Shown here piece after piece: positions 1 through 7,009 of a DNA stretch of 64,000 nt. A program made the position numbers and the translations under genes. Origin of the DNA: Trebonia sp963773105 (GTDB taxonomy: Bacteria > Actinomycetota > Actinomycetes > Streptosporangiales > Streptosporangiaceae); NCBI GenBank assembly GCA_963773105.1, contig CAVZAA010000002.1, forward strand, positions 1,238,078 to 1,302,077, written 5' to 3'. The notes below the pieces were generated by a model. The model had not been told where the DNA came from. It saw only the letters and a program-made list of their open reading frames with translations, and made no database searches. The stretch's first letter is position 1. Each line of letters starts with the position of its first letter.

Positions 1-788
1 TCAGCCGGCTACCGGGTCCGGTGGTCGCGCATGCCGAAGATGGGGGCCGCTACGAGCGCGCCATGACACCGGACCCTGCGCCAGCCGGGGCCCATCGCAG
101 CACCGCAACCGTAGTCCTGCGGGGAGCGGCGTTGGCCTACCTGCACCGCCGGGACCCCGTGCTCCGCGGTCTGGACCTAGAGCTCGCCCCGGGACGGCCG
201 GTCGCGCTGACCGGGCCGAGCGGATCAGGCAAGACGTCGGTCGTGCTCGCCCTGCTGCGCTTCATCGACCTGTCCGCTGGCCGTCTGACCGTCGATGACG
301 CGGACGCGCGGACGCTGCCACCGGAGCAGATCAGGGCGCTGATCGCCTGGAGTCCTGAGCAGCCGGCGCTGTTCCCGGCCCCGCTTCGCGTCAACCTGCG
401 CGTCGGCGCGCCGCACGCCACGGACCGGCAGATTACCGAGCTTCTCGGGCAACTGGGGCTCGGCCGGTGGCTGGAGCAGCTCGAGTCCGGCCTCGACACC
501 GTGGTCGCGTCCTGGGGGCATCCGGTATCCGGCGGAGAACTGCAGCGCCTCAGCGTGGCCAGGGCCTTGCTGGCCAACCGCCCCGTCCTCCTCCTCGATG
601 AACCCACCCGCCACCTGGATCCGGAAACGGCCGCCACCGTCCTCAGTGCGGTCCTGGAGCTGGCAGCGGACCGCTCGCTGCTGTGGATCACCCACCGGCC
701 GGAGGAGTTGCGCCACTTTCATGAAGTCCGCCGGCTCAACCCGCTGGATCTGGGTGATGCCGTGCGTACCCAGCCGGGCAAGCCATAG
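1..788 (+). CDS. ABC transporter ATP-binding domain, CydC-like, 5' end outside window
   Basis: This is the C-terminal nucleotide-binding domain of an ABC transporter. The frame is open to the left edge, so it is probably the end of a longer membrane/ATPase fusion. A GTG at 21 could only start a 255-residue stand-alone ATPase. Numbered from that GTG, Walker A is GPSGSGKTS (65-73), the signature is VSGGELQ (169-175), Walker B is VLLLDEP (189-195), and the switch His is in WITHRP (near 225). The order and spacing fit CydC of the CydDC thiol exporter, which supports cytochrome bd assembly in actinomycetes. The ATPase class is certain. The CydC assignment is inferred from the sequence pattern and from the open upstream frame. 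Confidence 0.7.
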   Translation, partial: SRLPGPVVAHAEDGGRYERAMTPDPAPAGAHRSTATVVLRGAALAYLHRRDPVLRGLDLELAPGRPVALTGPSGSGKTSVVLALLRFIDLSAGRLTVDDADARTLPPEQIRALIAWSPEQPALFPAPLRVNLRVGAPHATDRQITELLGQLGLGRWLEQLESGLDTVVASWGHPVSGGELQRLSVARALLANRPVLLLDEPTRHLDPETAATVLSAVLELAADRSLLWITHRPEELRHFHEVRRLNPLDLGDAVRTQPGKP

Positions 789-834
789 GTAGATCTGTGA
801 TGTCACTGACCGATTACAGCGTAAGGGGAAGCAC

Positions 835-1191
835 ATGCCGACTATTCTGAACAGGCGCTCATACGCATTCGCCGAAGGCAAGATCAAGAACGGGACCGTG
901 GTGCGCGATAAGCGGGACGACTGGAGCGAGCACCAGCCGTCAGCGGGCCAGGAGAACGAGTTCATCGAAGCCCATGGCTGGGATGAATACGCTAACTGGC
1001 ACCTCGGCGTCGATGACGAGGCGTCCGAGCGCACCAAGGCTAGGTACAAATTCCCGTACGGCGACTTCGCGCGAGTACACCGCTGCGGGCTGCTCGCCGC
1101 CGAGGTACGGGCTGGGCGGATGAAGTACCGCGATATCGAGGACGCGGCCATCCGATTGCGCGACATAGTGGACGAGCAGGCCGCTAGCTGA
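835..1191 (+). CDS. Hypothetical protein, 118 aa
   Basis: I do not recognise this small soluble protein. It starts at ATG 835, a few bases after a purine-rich AAGGGGAAG stretch that serves as ribosome binding site. It is rich in charged and aromatic residues, with several Trp and Tyr in a mainly hydrophilic chain, and has no signal peptide or membrane segment. The codon pattern has strong third-position GC, as expected for a real gene here. The centre (HGWDEYANWHLGVDDEA, about residues 46-62) and a later KFPYGDFARVHRCGL stretch look like a conserved core. It lies between the ABC ATPase and a WhiB gene. No function is assigned. Confidence 0.7.
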   Translation: MPTILNRRSYAFAEGKIKNGTVVRDKRDDWSEHQPSAGQENEFIEAHGWDEYANWHLGVDDEASERTKARYKFPYGDFARVHRCGLLAAEVRAGRMKYRDIEDAAIRLRDIVDEQAAS

Positions 1192-1500
1192 AGGGTGCGG
1201 CCGGCCGCCCGGGCGGTGGCGAGGGCGCGGCCCTGTCATCATCCTGCGCGGTCACACGGACCTACACGCACAGGGGATGCGCCCAAGGCCTGCCCGCGCA
1301 AGACTGGAGACGAAACCGGCCCGTTGTCCCAGCTCCGCAGGTGATGTTTGCGAGGATCGGCGCTGTGGACGAAACTGCCCGTCCGGGCCGCCGGTTGCGG
1401 CGGGTCTTTGTCTCCTCGTCGGTGGTGGCCCGGTGCGCCCGCCGCGGGTCCGTCGCCGATGGCTCAGTGGACCACATGTCAATGGCAGGAGGTGCAACTA
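1192..1500. other. Intergenic region upstream of whiB-like gene
   Basis: About 310 bases hold no convincing gene. Open frames here lack ribosome binding sites and family features. A perfect 12-bp palindrome (GCGGCCGGCCGC) lies just after the preceding stop. The region presumably carries the promoter of the downstream WhiB gene, but I see no clear -35/-10 pair. Confidence 0.5.
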
Positions 1501-1845
1501 GTGCTCACCACCGCGCGGCCTGACCCGGAGCGGTATGCGCCGGGTGAGCTGAGCAACGGTAACCTCGCCGGCCTCGTGTACCGGTATGGCCGGTGCGTTA
1601 CTTCTGGCATCGATCCCGAGCAGTGGTTTCCCGTGGCCCATGACGTGGTACTGGCGCGAGATGAGGCTACCGATGCGATCGCCGTCTGCGTCGCATGCCC
1701 GGTACGCGCGGAGTGCCTGGAGTATTCCCTGCGCCATGGGTCCGGTTCCGGCGCCTACGGAGTGTGGGGCGGGATGGTCGAAGGCGAACGCCGCTTGCTG
1801 CGCCGCAGGTGGCTGGTCGGCACCTGTGTTACGGAATTCCTTTAA
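1501..1845 (+). CDS. WhiB-family iron-sulfur transcription factor
   Basis: This 114-residue WhiB-like regulator has the four cluster-ligand cysteines at residues 32, 63, 66 and 72 (the last three as CVACPVRAEC). They are followed by the family turn GVWGG (87-91) and a basic C-terminal stretch (GERRLLRRRW) that contacts DNA in this family. Start GTG 1501 is preferred because AGGAGG ends eight bases before it. An upstream in-frame ATG has no such site. WhiB proteins bind a 4Fe-4S cluster, often act with the principal sigma factor and respond to redox stress, which suits the adjoining stress genes. The spacing between the first and second Cys (about 30 residues) is normal. Which subclass it belongs to is unclear. 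Confidence 0.9.
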   Translation: MLTTARPDPERYAPGELSNGNLAGLVYRYGRCVTSGIDPEQWFPVAHDVVLARDEATDAIAVCVACPVRAECLEYSLRHGSGSGAYGVWGGMVEGERRLLRRRWLVGTCVTEFL

Positions 1846-2606
1846 GACGCGCCATTGACATGATGAGATCATGCCATCCACGCCGGGTCCGGAGGTTTAG
1901 GCACGGTCAAGGCGAGCGAAACGCCGCACTACCCCTACGGAGATGCGCTTACCCGGCTTTCAACGTTGGCCCAGGGGACACGCAGCCACATCACATGTTG
2001 GGGTAGCGATCCGAGTCCCCGACCATCAGGTGGCCCTCCACCATTCCACCCGGCGCCATGCACCGGCGGTGCGGAAGTCGCCACCGCAGCGGTGCGGAGG
2101 CCGCCACCTGCCCAGGCCCGAAGGTCCGGTTAGCGTGAGATGGATGTCCATGACATCCAGGTGAATCCGCCGGGACGCGGCCGCCGATCTGCACGGGCCG
2201 ACAGTGAGCACGATACCTGGGGTTCGGCACTGGCGGGTTCCTGGACCGGGGCGCCGTCCGAATCGAGCGTGGCCCCGGGCCGGTGCATGGCGGGGACAGC
2301 GGGCCTGGATCGGCCGGGGAAGCGCGACGGTGCCGCGCCCGTCGGAGGCCGCCTGCCGGGCGGTGCGGGCAAGGCTGCCGGGGCCTGTCGGCCGCCAGGC
2401 GGCCGCGCATGCCGCACTGCGACGCCCGCTCCGCGGTCGTGCATCGCGGGGGGAAGCCGGCGTCCGTGGGCACCAGCGGCTAAGCCCGTGTCAGCCCCGC
2501 CCTGCTGGCCGTCCGCGAACCGCTGCACGACAACCCGTGTCAACTCGCCCCGGGACTTGATGCCGATCTTGCGCCACCTCCCACCCCTTCCACGGCTGTC
2601 AGGCGG
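1846..2606. other. Long intergenic region without an intact gene
   Basis: About 760 bases lie between the WhiB gene and the convergent universal stress gene. Open frames occur on both strands because of the high GC, but none has a family signature with a start site. On the minus strand near its end a decayed LuxR-type helix is visible (annotated separately). The region probably holds decayed sequence plus regulatory DNA. Confidence 0.5.
2490..2595 (-). pseudogene. Possible remnant of a LuxR-type HTH domain
   Basis: Reading the minus strand from about 2590 gives WRKIGIKSRGELTRVVVQRF, which closely resembles the recognition helix and following helix of a LuxR/NarL C-terminal DNA-binding domain (compare the usual KLGISSRxEL pattern). 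The sequence before it (DSRGRGGR) does not match the rest of the domain, and no start codon or ribosome site precedes it. I read it as the tail of a decayed regulator. A chance match is possible because only about 20 residues agree. Confidence 0.35.
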
Positions 2607-3077
2607 CTAACCGGGAGGTCGCGAATCGCTGCTGGTCTCTTTGTCCGTGCTCTCGTCGCTCTCGTCCGGCACGATCGTGACCGGGCATCGGGCCTTGAGC
2701 AGGACGTATTGGCTGACCGTTCCAGGCACCGCGGACTTGCCCGGGTGGGCGGCCAGCACGATGAGGTCCGCATGAACCTCGCGGGCCGCCTCGATGATCA
2801 CGCGTCCGGCAAGCCCCGCCGAGACGCGCACCTTGGCCTGCCCGGCGTCATCACCGAGTTCATGATCGACCGTGGCGCGCAGTTCCGCCTCGGCGGTAGC
2901 CTGCTCTTCCCCCTGGGTATGCAAGGCGGCGCCGGGGAAGCCGCCCACCGGGCCGAGCGGCAGTTCATATGCGGACACGGCGACGAGGGACGCTTGCCGC
3001 CAGCGGGCTTCCTGTGCAGCGAGCCGCAGCGCCGCCTTGGAGGCCTCAGAGCTGTCCACTCCTACGATAACGGTCAT
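2607..3077 (-). CDS. Universal stress protein (UspA family), single domain
   Basis: This 156-residue protein starts MTVIVGVDSSEASKAAL, the first strand and Asp of the Usp fold, and ends with the typical QYVLLKARCPVTIVP strand. The nucleotide-binding glycine motif near 112-123 is degenerate: GKSAVPGTVS lacks the second glycine of the G-x2-G part, so ATP binding is uncertain. The last 20 residues are a hydrophilic tail rich in Ser, Asp and Glu. The start is only two bases after the stop of the MFS transporter gene, so the two are co-transcribed. Usp proteins accumulate during hypoxia and stasis in actinobacteria. The family is certain. The partner or signal is not known. Confidence 0.9.
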   Translation of the reverse strand: MTVIVGVDSSEASKAALRLAAQEARWRQASLVAVSAYELPLGPVGGFPGAALHTQGEEQATAEAELRATVDHELGDDAGQAKVRVSAGLAGRVIIEAAREVHADLIVLAAHPGKSAVPGTVSQYVLLKARCPVTIVPDESDESTDKETSSDSRPPG

Positions 3078-3079
3078 GT

Positions 3080-4558
3080 TCACCCACGTCCTTGCCTGCC
3101 GGAGCCAACTTCGGTGAGGGGTGGCGCGATCGTCTCCAGGGACTTGCCCTCGGCATTGATCCCGAGCATGGCCTCGACCACGCCGCCGATGATCATGATG
3201 CCGCCGCCGACCAGGTACCCGATGGCCAGGTTGGCGCGGTTGCTGCCGTTGCCGATCAGCGCGCCGTAGAAGGCCGGTCCCACGGCTCCGACGATCGTGG
3301 CCAGCGCGAAGAAGACTGCGAGCGCTTCGGCCCTGATCTCGATCGGGAAGATCTCGCTGACCGTCAGGTAGCCGGCGCTCGCCCCGGCGGAGGCGAAGAA
3401 GAAGATGATGATCCAGATGAAGGTCTGGCCCGCGGCCGACAGGATCCCCGCGGCGAACAGCCAGGCGCTGAAGGCGAGCATGCCCCCGGATATCAGGTAC
3501 GTGCCTGAGATCATCTTCTTGCGCCCGACACTGTCGAACAATTGGCCGAGCAACAGCGGGCCGGCCAGGTTGCCGACCGCGAACGCGAGGCCGTACAGCG
3601 GGACATCGTTGTTGCTGACGTGGTAGAACTTCGTGAGCACCAGCGCGTACGTGAAGAAGATCGCGTTGTACAGGAACGACTGCGTGGTCATCAGCGTCGC
3701 GCCCAGGATCGCCCGCTTGGGGTACTGGCGGAATGCCACCCGCAGCAGCGTGAGGTATCCGTAGCGTCTCTCGGGCACGATGGTGATGGCGGCGCTCTCC
3801 GGGACCGGGTCGAGATGCTGTCCGTCCCTGAGCGCGGCTTCCTCGATGCGGCGGACGGCCTCCTCGGCCTCCTGCACGCGACCGTGGGTGATGAGCCAGC
3901 GTGGGCTTTCCGGGAGATTGCGCCGGATGAAGATGATCACGAACGCCAGGGCCGGGCCGACCAGGAAGCAAATGCGCCATCCATAGCTCGTGGCCACCGT
4001 GCTGAGCAGCAGGAACGTCGCGAACGTGCCGATGATCGCGCCGAGCCAGTAGGTGCCGTTGATCCACACGTCGGTGCGTCCCCGGTACCGCGCGGGCATC
4101 ATCTCGTCGATCGCCGAGTTGATGGCCGAGTACTCGCCGCCGATGCCCATGCCGGCGATGATCCGGGTCGCGTAGAGGTAGACGATCCAGCCTGACCCCT
4201 TCGGGGTAAGAGCCGTCAGGGCGGTGCCGAACAGGTAGATCGCGAGGGTCCACGTGAACAGCTTGCGGCGCCCGAGCGTGTCGGACATCCGCCCGAACAC
4301 CAGCGCCCCGATCACCTCGCCGACGAGGTAGAGGGTGCCAATCGAGGCGGCCTGCGCCGTGCTCAGGTCCAGCGTGTTGGGCTGGGTCAGTTTGCTGGTT
4401 ACCGAGCTGGCGATCGTGATGGACAGGCCGTCGAGGACCCAGGCGGCGCCGAGCCCGAGAACCAGGCGGGTATGGAAAGGCGTCCAGCGGACCCGGTCGA
4501 GCCGTGCCGGGATGGTACTGCGGATCGGCTGTTGCGGCTCCTGGACGGTGGGTTTCAT
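3080..4558 (-). CDS. MFS transporter, sugar/aromatic-acid porter type
   Basis: This 492-residue major facilitator has the usual 12 hydrophobic segments. Family motif A is visible after TM2 (GRMSDTLGRRKLF) and the SP-type motif after TM6 (PESPRWLITHGR). A long loop follows (to about residue 270), then YLTVSEIFPIEIRAEAL in the second half, like the sugar-porter and aromatic-acid:H+ symporter branches. It sits in the inner membrane. The substrate cannot be told. A universal stress gene follows two bases after its stop, forming a two-gene operon. Upstream DNA carries two inverted repeats that may control it. Confidence 0.85.
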   Translation of the reverse strand: MKPTVQEPQQPIRSTIPARLDRVRWTPFHTRLVLGLGAAWVLDGLSITIASSVTSKLTQPNTLDLSTAQAASIGTLYLVGEVIGALVFGRMSDTLGRRKLFTWTLAIYLFGTALTALTPKGSGWIVYLYATRIIAGMGIGGEYSAINSAIDEMMPARYRGRTDVWINGTYWLGAIIGTFATFLLLSTVATSYGWRICFLVGPALAFVIIFIRRNLPESPRWLITHGRVQEAEEAVRRIEEAALRDGQHLDPVPESAAITIVPERRYGYLTLLRVAFRQYPKRAILGATLMTTQSFLYNAIFFTYALVLTKFYHVSNNDVPLYGLAFAVGNLAGPLLLGQLFDSVGRKKMISGTYLISGGMLAFSAWLFAAGILSAAGQTFIWIIIFFFASAGASAGYLTVSEIFPIEIRAEALAVFFALATIVGAVGPAFYGALIGNGSNRANLAIGYLVGGGIMIIGGVVEAMLGINAEGKSLETIAPPLTEVGSGRQGRG

Positions 4559-4582
4559 TGGGAATCCCGCTCCCCTTGAGTG

Positions 4583-4607
4583 AGCGGCCCTGCGGCATAG
4601 GGCCGCT
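4583..4607. repeat. Inverted repeat upstream of the MFS gene
   Basis: AGCGGCCCT and AGGGCCGCT form a perfect 9-bp stem with a 7-base spacer, between the MFS start (4558) and the promoter side. It could be an operator or a leader hairpin. No run of T follows, so it is not a simple terminator. Confidence 0.55.
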
Positions 4608-4623
4608 GCATACTCCTGGGACG

Positions 4624-4665
4624 CTAGCCAGGCGCAGTGCGCTCGGCATCCCCCGACTGGCTAGC
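4624..4665. repeat. Second inverted repeat, GCTAGCCAG / CTGGCTAGC
   Basis: Two perfect 9-bp arms are separated by about 24 bases, in the gap between the PPK2 stop and the MFS promoter. Both genes run leftward, so it may act as an operator for the MFS-usp operon or as a weak terminator of the PPK2 gene. Confidence 0.45.
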
Positions 4666-4703
4666 TCAGCGGCTGCGCAACCAGGTGACAACGATGTCGC
4701 ACG

Positions 4704-5639
4704 TCAGTGCGGCGACGCTTGGCCAGCCTGCTCAGCGTCGGCCCGCTCGATACCCAGTTCCGCTACGAGCTCGGCCCTCGCCTGCATCATCTGCTCCCGC
4801 GTGGCGGGATCGGCGGCGGGGTATTTGGGGTCGATCGCGTGCAGCGCTCGTACCAGGATCGCCGCGGTTGCCAGGCGGCTGAACCATTTGTGATCGGCCG
4901 GCACAACGTACCACGGCGCCCACTTCGTGCTCGTCTGGCTCAGCATAAGGTCGAGGGCCTGCCGGTACTCGTCCCAGCGGCGGCGCTCCCGCACATCACT
5001 GGGCGAGAACTTCCAGTTCTTATCCGGATGGTCGATGCGCTTGAGGAACCGCTTGGCCTGCTCCCGCCTGGACACGTTCAGCATGACCTTGAGGATGTGA
5101 ATACCGTTGTCATCCAGGTACCGTTCCCAGTCGTTGATCTCCCGGTAGCGCCGCTCCCAGATTTTCTTCCCGGCGCTGGGCATCCGTTCCGCGGCCAGCA
5201 GCGCCGGATGCACCCGGACGACGAGCACCTCCTCGTAGTGCGAGCGGTTGAAGATCCCGATCCGGCCCCGCCCGGGCAGGGCGCGCTGGTACCGCCAGAG
5301 AAAGTCGTGGTCCAGCTCCTCGGCGGAGGGCTGTTTGAAGGCACGGACCTCCACCCCCTGCGGGTTGACGCCGCTCATCATGTGCTTGATGGTGCTGTCC
5401 TTGCCGGACGCGTCGAGTCCCTGCAAGACGAGGAGCGCGCCGTACGTGTCCTGGGCGGCAAGCCGGTCCTGATACTCGGCGAGGAGATCGATGCCGTCGG
5501 CGAGCAGGCCGGCCGCCTGCTGGCGGGGCACCTGGCCGGTATAGCCCGGATCGTGATCACGGCTCAGCCTGACGGTGCTGCCCGGAGGCACCATGAGCGG
5601 CTCGATGAGGTCGGTCATGAAGCGAAGACGCTTGTCCAT
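4704..5639 (-). CDS. Polyphosphate kinase 2 family protein
   Basis: PPK2 enzymes move phosphate between inorganic polyphosphate and nucleotides in the cytoplasm. With ATG 5639 the protein has 311 residues, slightly above the usual size. Walker A is GLDASGKDS (74-82), followed by the family block GIFNRSHYEEVLVVRVH (128-144, Walker B type) and the basic lid KRFLKRIDHPDKNWKF. The start is uncertain: an internal ATG at 5618 is an alternative and neither has a strong ribosome site. The gene is divergent from the aldo/keto reductase, and the shared gap holds a DosR-like motif. The PPK2 class (making ADP, ATP or AMP) cannot be fixed by eye. Context suggests energy supply in stasis. Confidence 0.88.
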   Translation of the reverse strand: MDKRLRFMTDLIEPLMVPPGSTVRLSRDHDPGYTGQVPRQQAAGLLADGIDLLAEYQDRLAAQDTYGALLVLQGLDASGKDSTIKHMMSGVNPQGVEVRAFKQPSAEELDHDFLWRYQRALPGRGRIGIFNRSHYEEVLVVRVHPALLAAERMPSAGKKIWERRYREINDWERYLDDNGIHILKVMLNVSRREQAKRFLKRIDHPDKNWKFSPSDVRERRRWDEYRQALDLMLSQTSTKWAPWYVVPADHKWFSRLATAAILVRALHAIDPKYPAADPATREQMMQARAELVAELGIERADAEQAGQASPH

Positions 5640-5677
5640 CCACCTACGATGCCCGTAACAGCGGCTGCGTGACACCC

Positions 5678-5702
5678 GAGGACTACCCGGACCAAGGATG
5701 CG
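5678..5702 (+). promoter_or_regulatory. Shared stress motif, copy A
   Basis: The segment contains GGACTACCCGGACC followed by AAGGATGCG. It matches four other copies in this window (6660, 9260, 23653 and 23872). GGACTaCCxGGxCC resembles mycobacterial DosR/DevR boxes, such as the one near hspX. It lies in the divergent gap between PPK2 and the aldo/keto reductase. The motif is seen directly. The regulator is inferred. Confidence 0.45.
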
Positions 5703-5806
5703 CGCGGGCCGACCGCCGGGGAAGCTAGGAAGCTGGTGAGCAGTGGCTGCCCGGTCCGCGACTTCGCGCAGGCCAGGGTGGGCAGTCCCCACGGGAAGGA
5801 GTAGCG

Positions 5807-6670
5807 ATGAGCGGAAGGCCGACAGCGGCGGCTGGGGGCAAGATAGACGTCGGCGGCGACCTCACGGTGAACCGGCTGGGGTTTGGCGCCATGCGGATCA
5901 CGGGGCCGGGGATCTGGGGTGATCCGCCGGACCTGAACCGCGCCAGAGCGGCGCTGCGGCGGGCCGTGGAACTCGACGTCACCTTCATCGACACCGCCGA
6001 CTCCTACGGGCCGGAGGTCAGCGAGCGGCTGATCGCGGAGACGCTGTACCCGTATCCCGACGAGCTGGTGATCGCGACGAAGGGCGGCCTGGTACGGCCG
6101 GGGCCGGGGCTGTGGGAGCCTGACGGTCGCCCGGAGCACCTGCGCCGCGCGTGTGAGGGCAGCCTGGCCCGGCTGCGCCTGGACCGGGTCGACCTGTACC
6201 AATTCCACCGGCCTGACCCGAAGGTGCCCATCGCGGAGTCGATCGGCGCGCTTGCCGAACTGAAGGACGAGGGCAAGATCCGTCACATCGGGGTGTCTAA
6301 CTTCTCCGAGGATCAGCTGCGTGAGGCGGACCGGGTGACCGCGGTCGTGTCGGTGCAGAACCGCTACAACGCCACCGACCGGACCTCCGAGGCGATGGTG
6401 GACCTGTGCGAACAGGAGATGCTGGTGTTCCTGCCGTGGGCGCCGATCGTCGAGGCCGACGCCAGCCAGCCCATCCTCGACGCTGCCAGGCGCCACCGGG
6501 TGAGCCCGCGCCAGGTGGCGCTGGCCTGGCTGCTCGCGAGGTCGCCGCAGATCCTGCCGATTCCAGGCTCCGGTTCGCCCGAGCACGTCGAGCAGAACGT
6601 CGCGGCCGCGAGCATCGACCTGGACCCGGCGGAAGTCCGCGCAATCACCAGGGCCGCCACAACTACCTAG
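5807..6670 (+). CDS. Aldo/keto reductase
   Basis: This 287-residue NADPH-dependent oxidoreductase has a TIM barrel. The catalytic tetrad is visible: D62 and Y67 (FIDTADSYGPEVSERL), K92 (VIATKGG) and H134 (LYQFHRPDP). The NADPH phosphate loop is near the C-terminus (PIPGSGSPEHVEQN). Start ATG 5807 follows GAAGGAGTAGCG. The closest family look is the YajO/oxidoreductase branch that acts on small carbonyls. The substrate is unknown. A truncated relative of the same gene lies at 23433-23603, sharing the unusual N-terminus GRPTAAAxGKIDxGGD. A DosR-like motif precedes the gene. Confidence 0.9.
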   Translation: MSGRPTAAAGGKIDVGGDLTVNRLGFGAMRITGPGIWGDPPDLNRARAALRRAVELDVTFIDTADSYGPEVSERLIAETLYPYPDELVIATKGGLVRPGPGLWEPDGRPEHLRRACEGSLARLRLDRVDLYQFHRPDPKVPIAESIGALAELKDEGKIRHIGVSNFSEDQLREADRVTAVVSVQNRYNATDRTSEAMVDLCEQEMLVFLPWAPIVEADASQPILDAARRHRVSPRQVALAWLLARSPQILPIPGSGSPEHVEQNVAAASIDLDPAEVRAITRAATTT

Positions 6671-6684
6671 TCTGAGGATGTGCC
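6660..6684 (+). promoter_or_regulatory. Shared stress motif, copy B
   Basis: AACTACCTAGTCTGAGGATG then TGCC overlaps the last codons of the aldo/keto reductase and precedes the UBP zinc-finger gene by about 55 bases. It matches the other copies best over CTACC and GAGGATGTG. Confidence 0.4.
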
Positions 6685-6738
6685 GTCCGCCGCCCCTGGC
6701 GAGCATGGGGACATGCCTAGCACGAAAGGACGGCGAGC

Positions 6739-7002
6739 ATGACGGTAGCGACCGATCCACACCTGAGCCTGGTCCGACCGGTGACACCGCGGACGCCGGA
6801 GGGCTGCGAGGAGTGCCTGGCCCTCGGGTCCCCGTGGGTGCACCTGCGGCTGTGCCTGACCTGCGGGCACGTGGGCTGCTGCGATTCCTCGCCGCTGCGG
6901 CACGCGCGCGGGCATGCCTTCGCGGCCTCGCACCCGATCGTCGAGTCGTTCGAGCCGGGCGAGTCCTGGCGCTGGTGCTATGTCGACGAAGCCTACGTTT
7001 AA
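6739..7002 (+). CDS. UBP-type zinc finger protein
   Basis: This 87-residue protein is one ZnF-UBP domain: C23 and C26 (GCEEC), then LCLTCGHVGCC and RHARGHAFAASHPIVES, and the closing WRWCYVDE. In eukaryotes this fold binds ubiquitin tails. In bacteria its ligand is unknown. Nearly the whole protein is the domain. The stop lies eight bases before the likely start of the reductase-like gene that follows, so the two are translationally linked. This pairing suggests the finger serves the redox protein, for example as a docking module, but that is inference. Confidence 0.85.
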   Translation: MTVATDPHLSLVRPVTPRTPEGCEECLALGSPWVHLRLCLTCGHVGCCDSSPLRHARGHAFAASHPIVESFEPGESWRWCYVDEAYV

Positions 7003-7009
7003 GCCTTCG

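Noticed and set aside
1991..2610. Several 100-160-residue frames on both strands in the gap
   Set aside because: Arg/Pro/Ala-rich composition, no starts with ribosome sites and no family motif. They arise from high GC.
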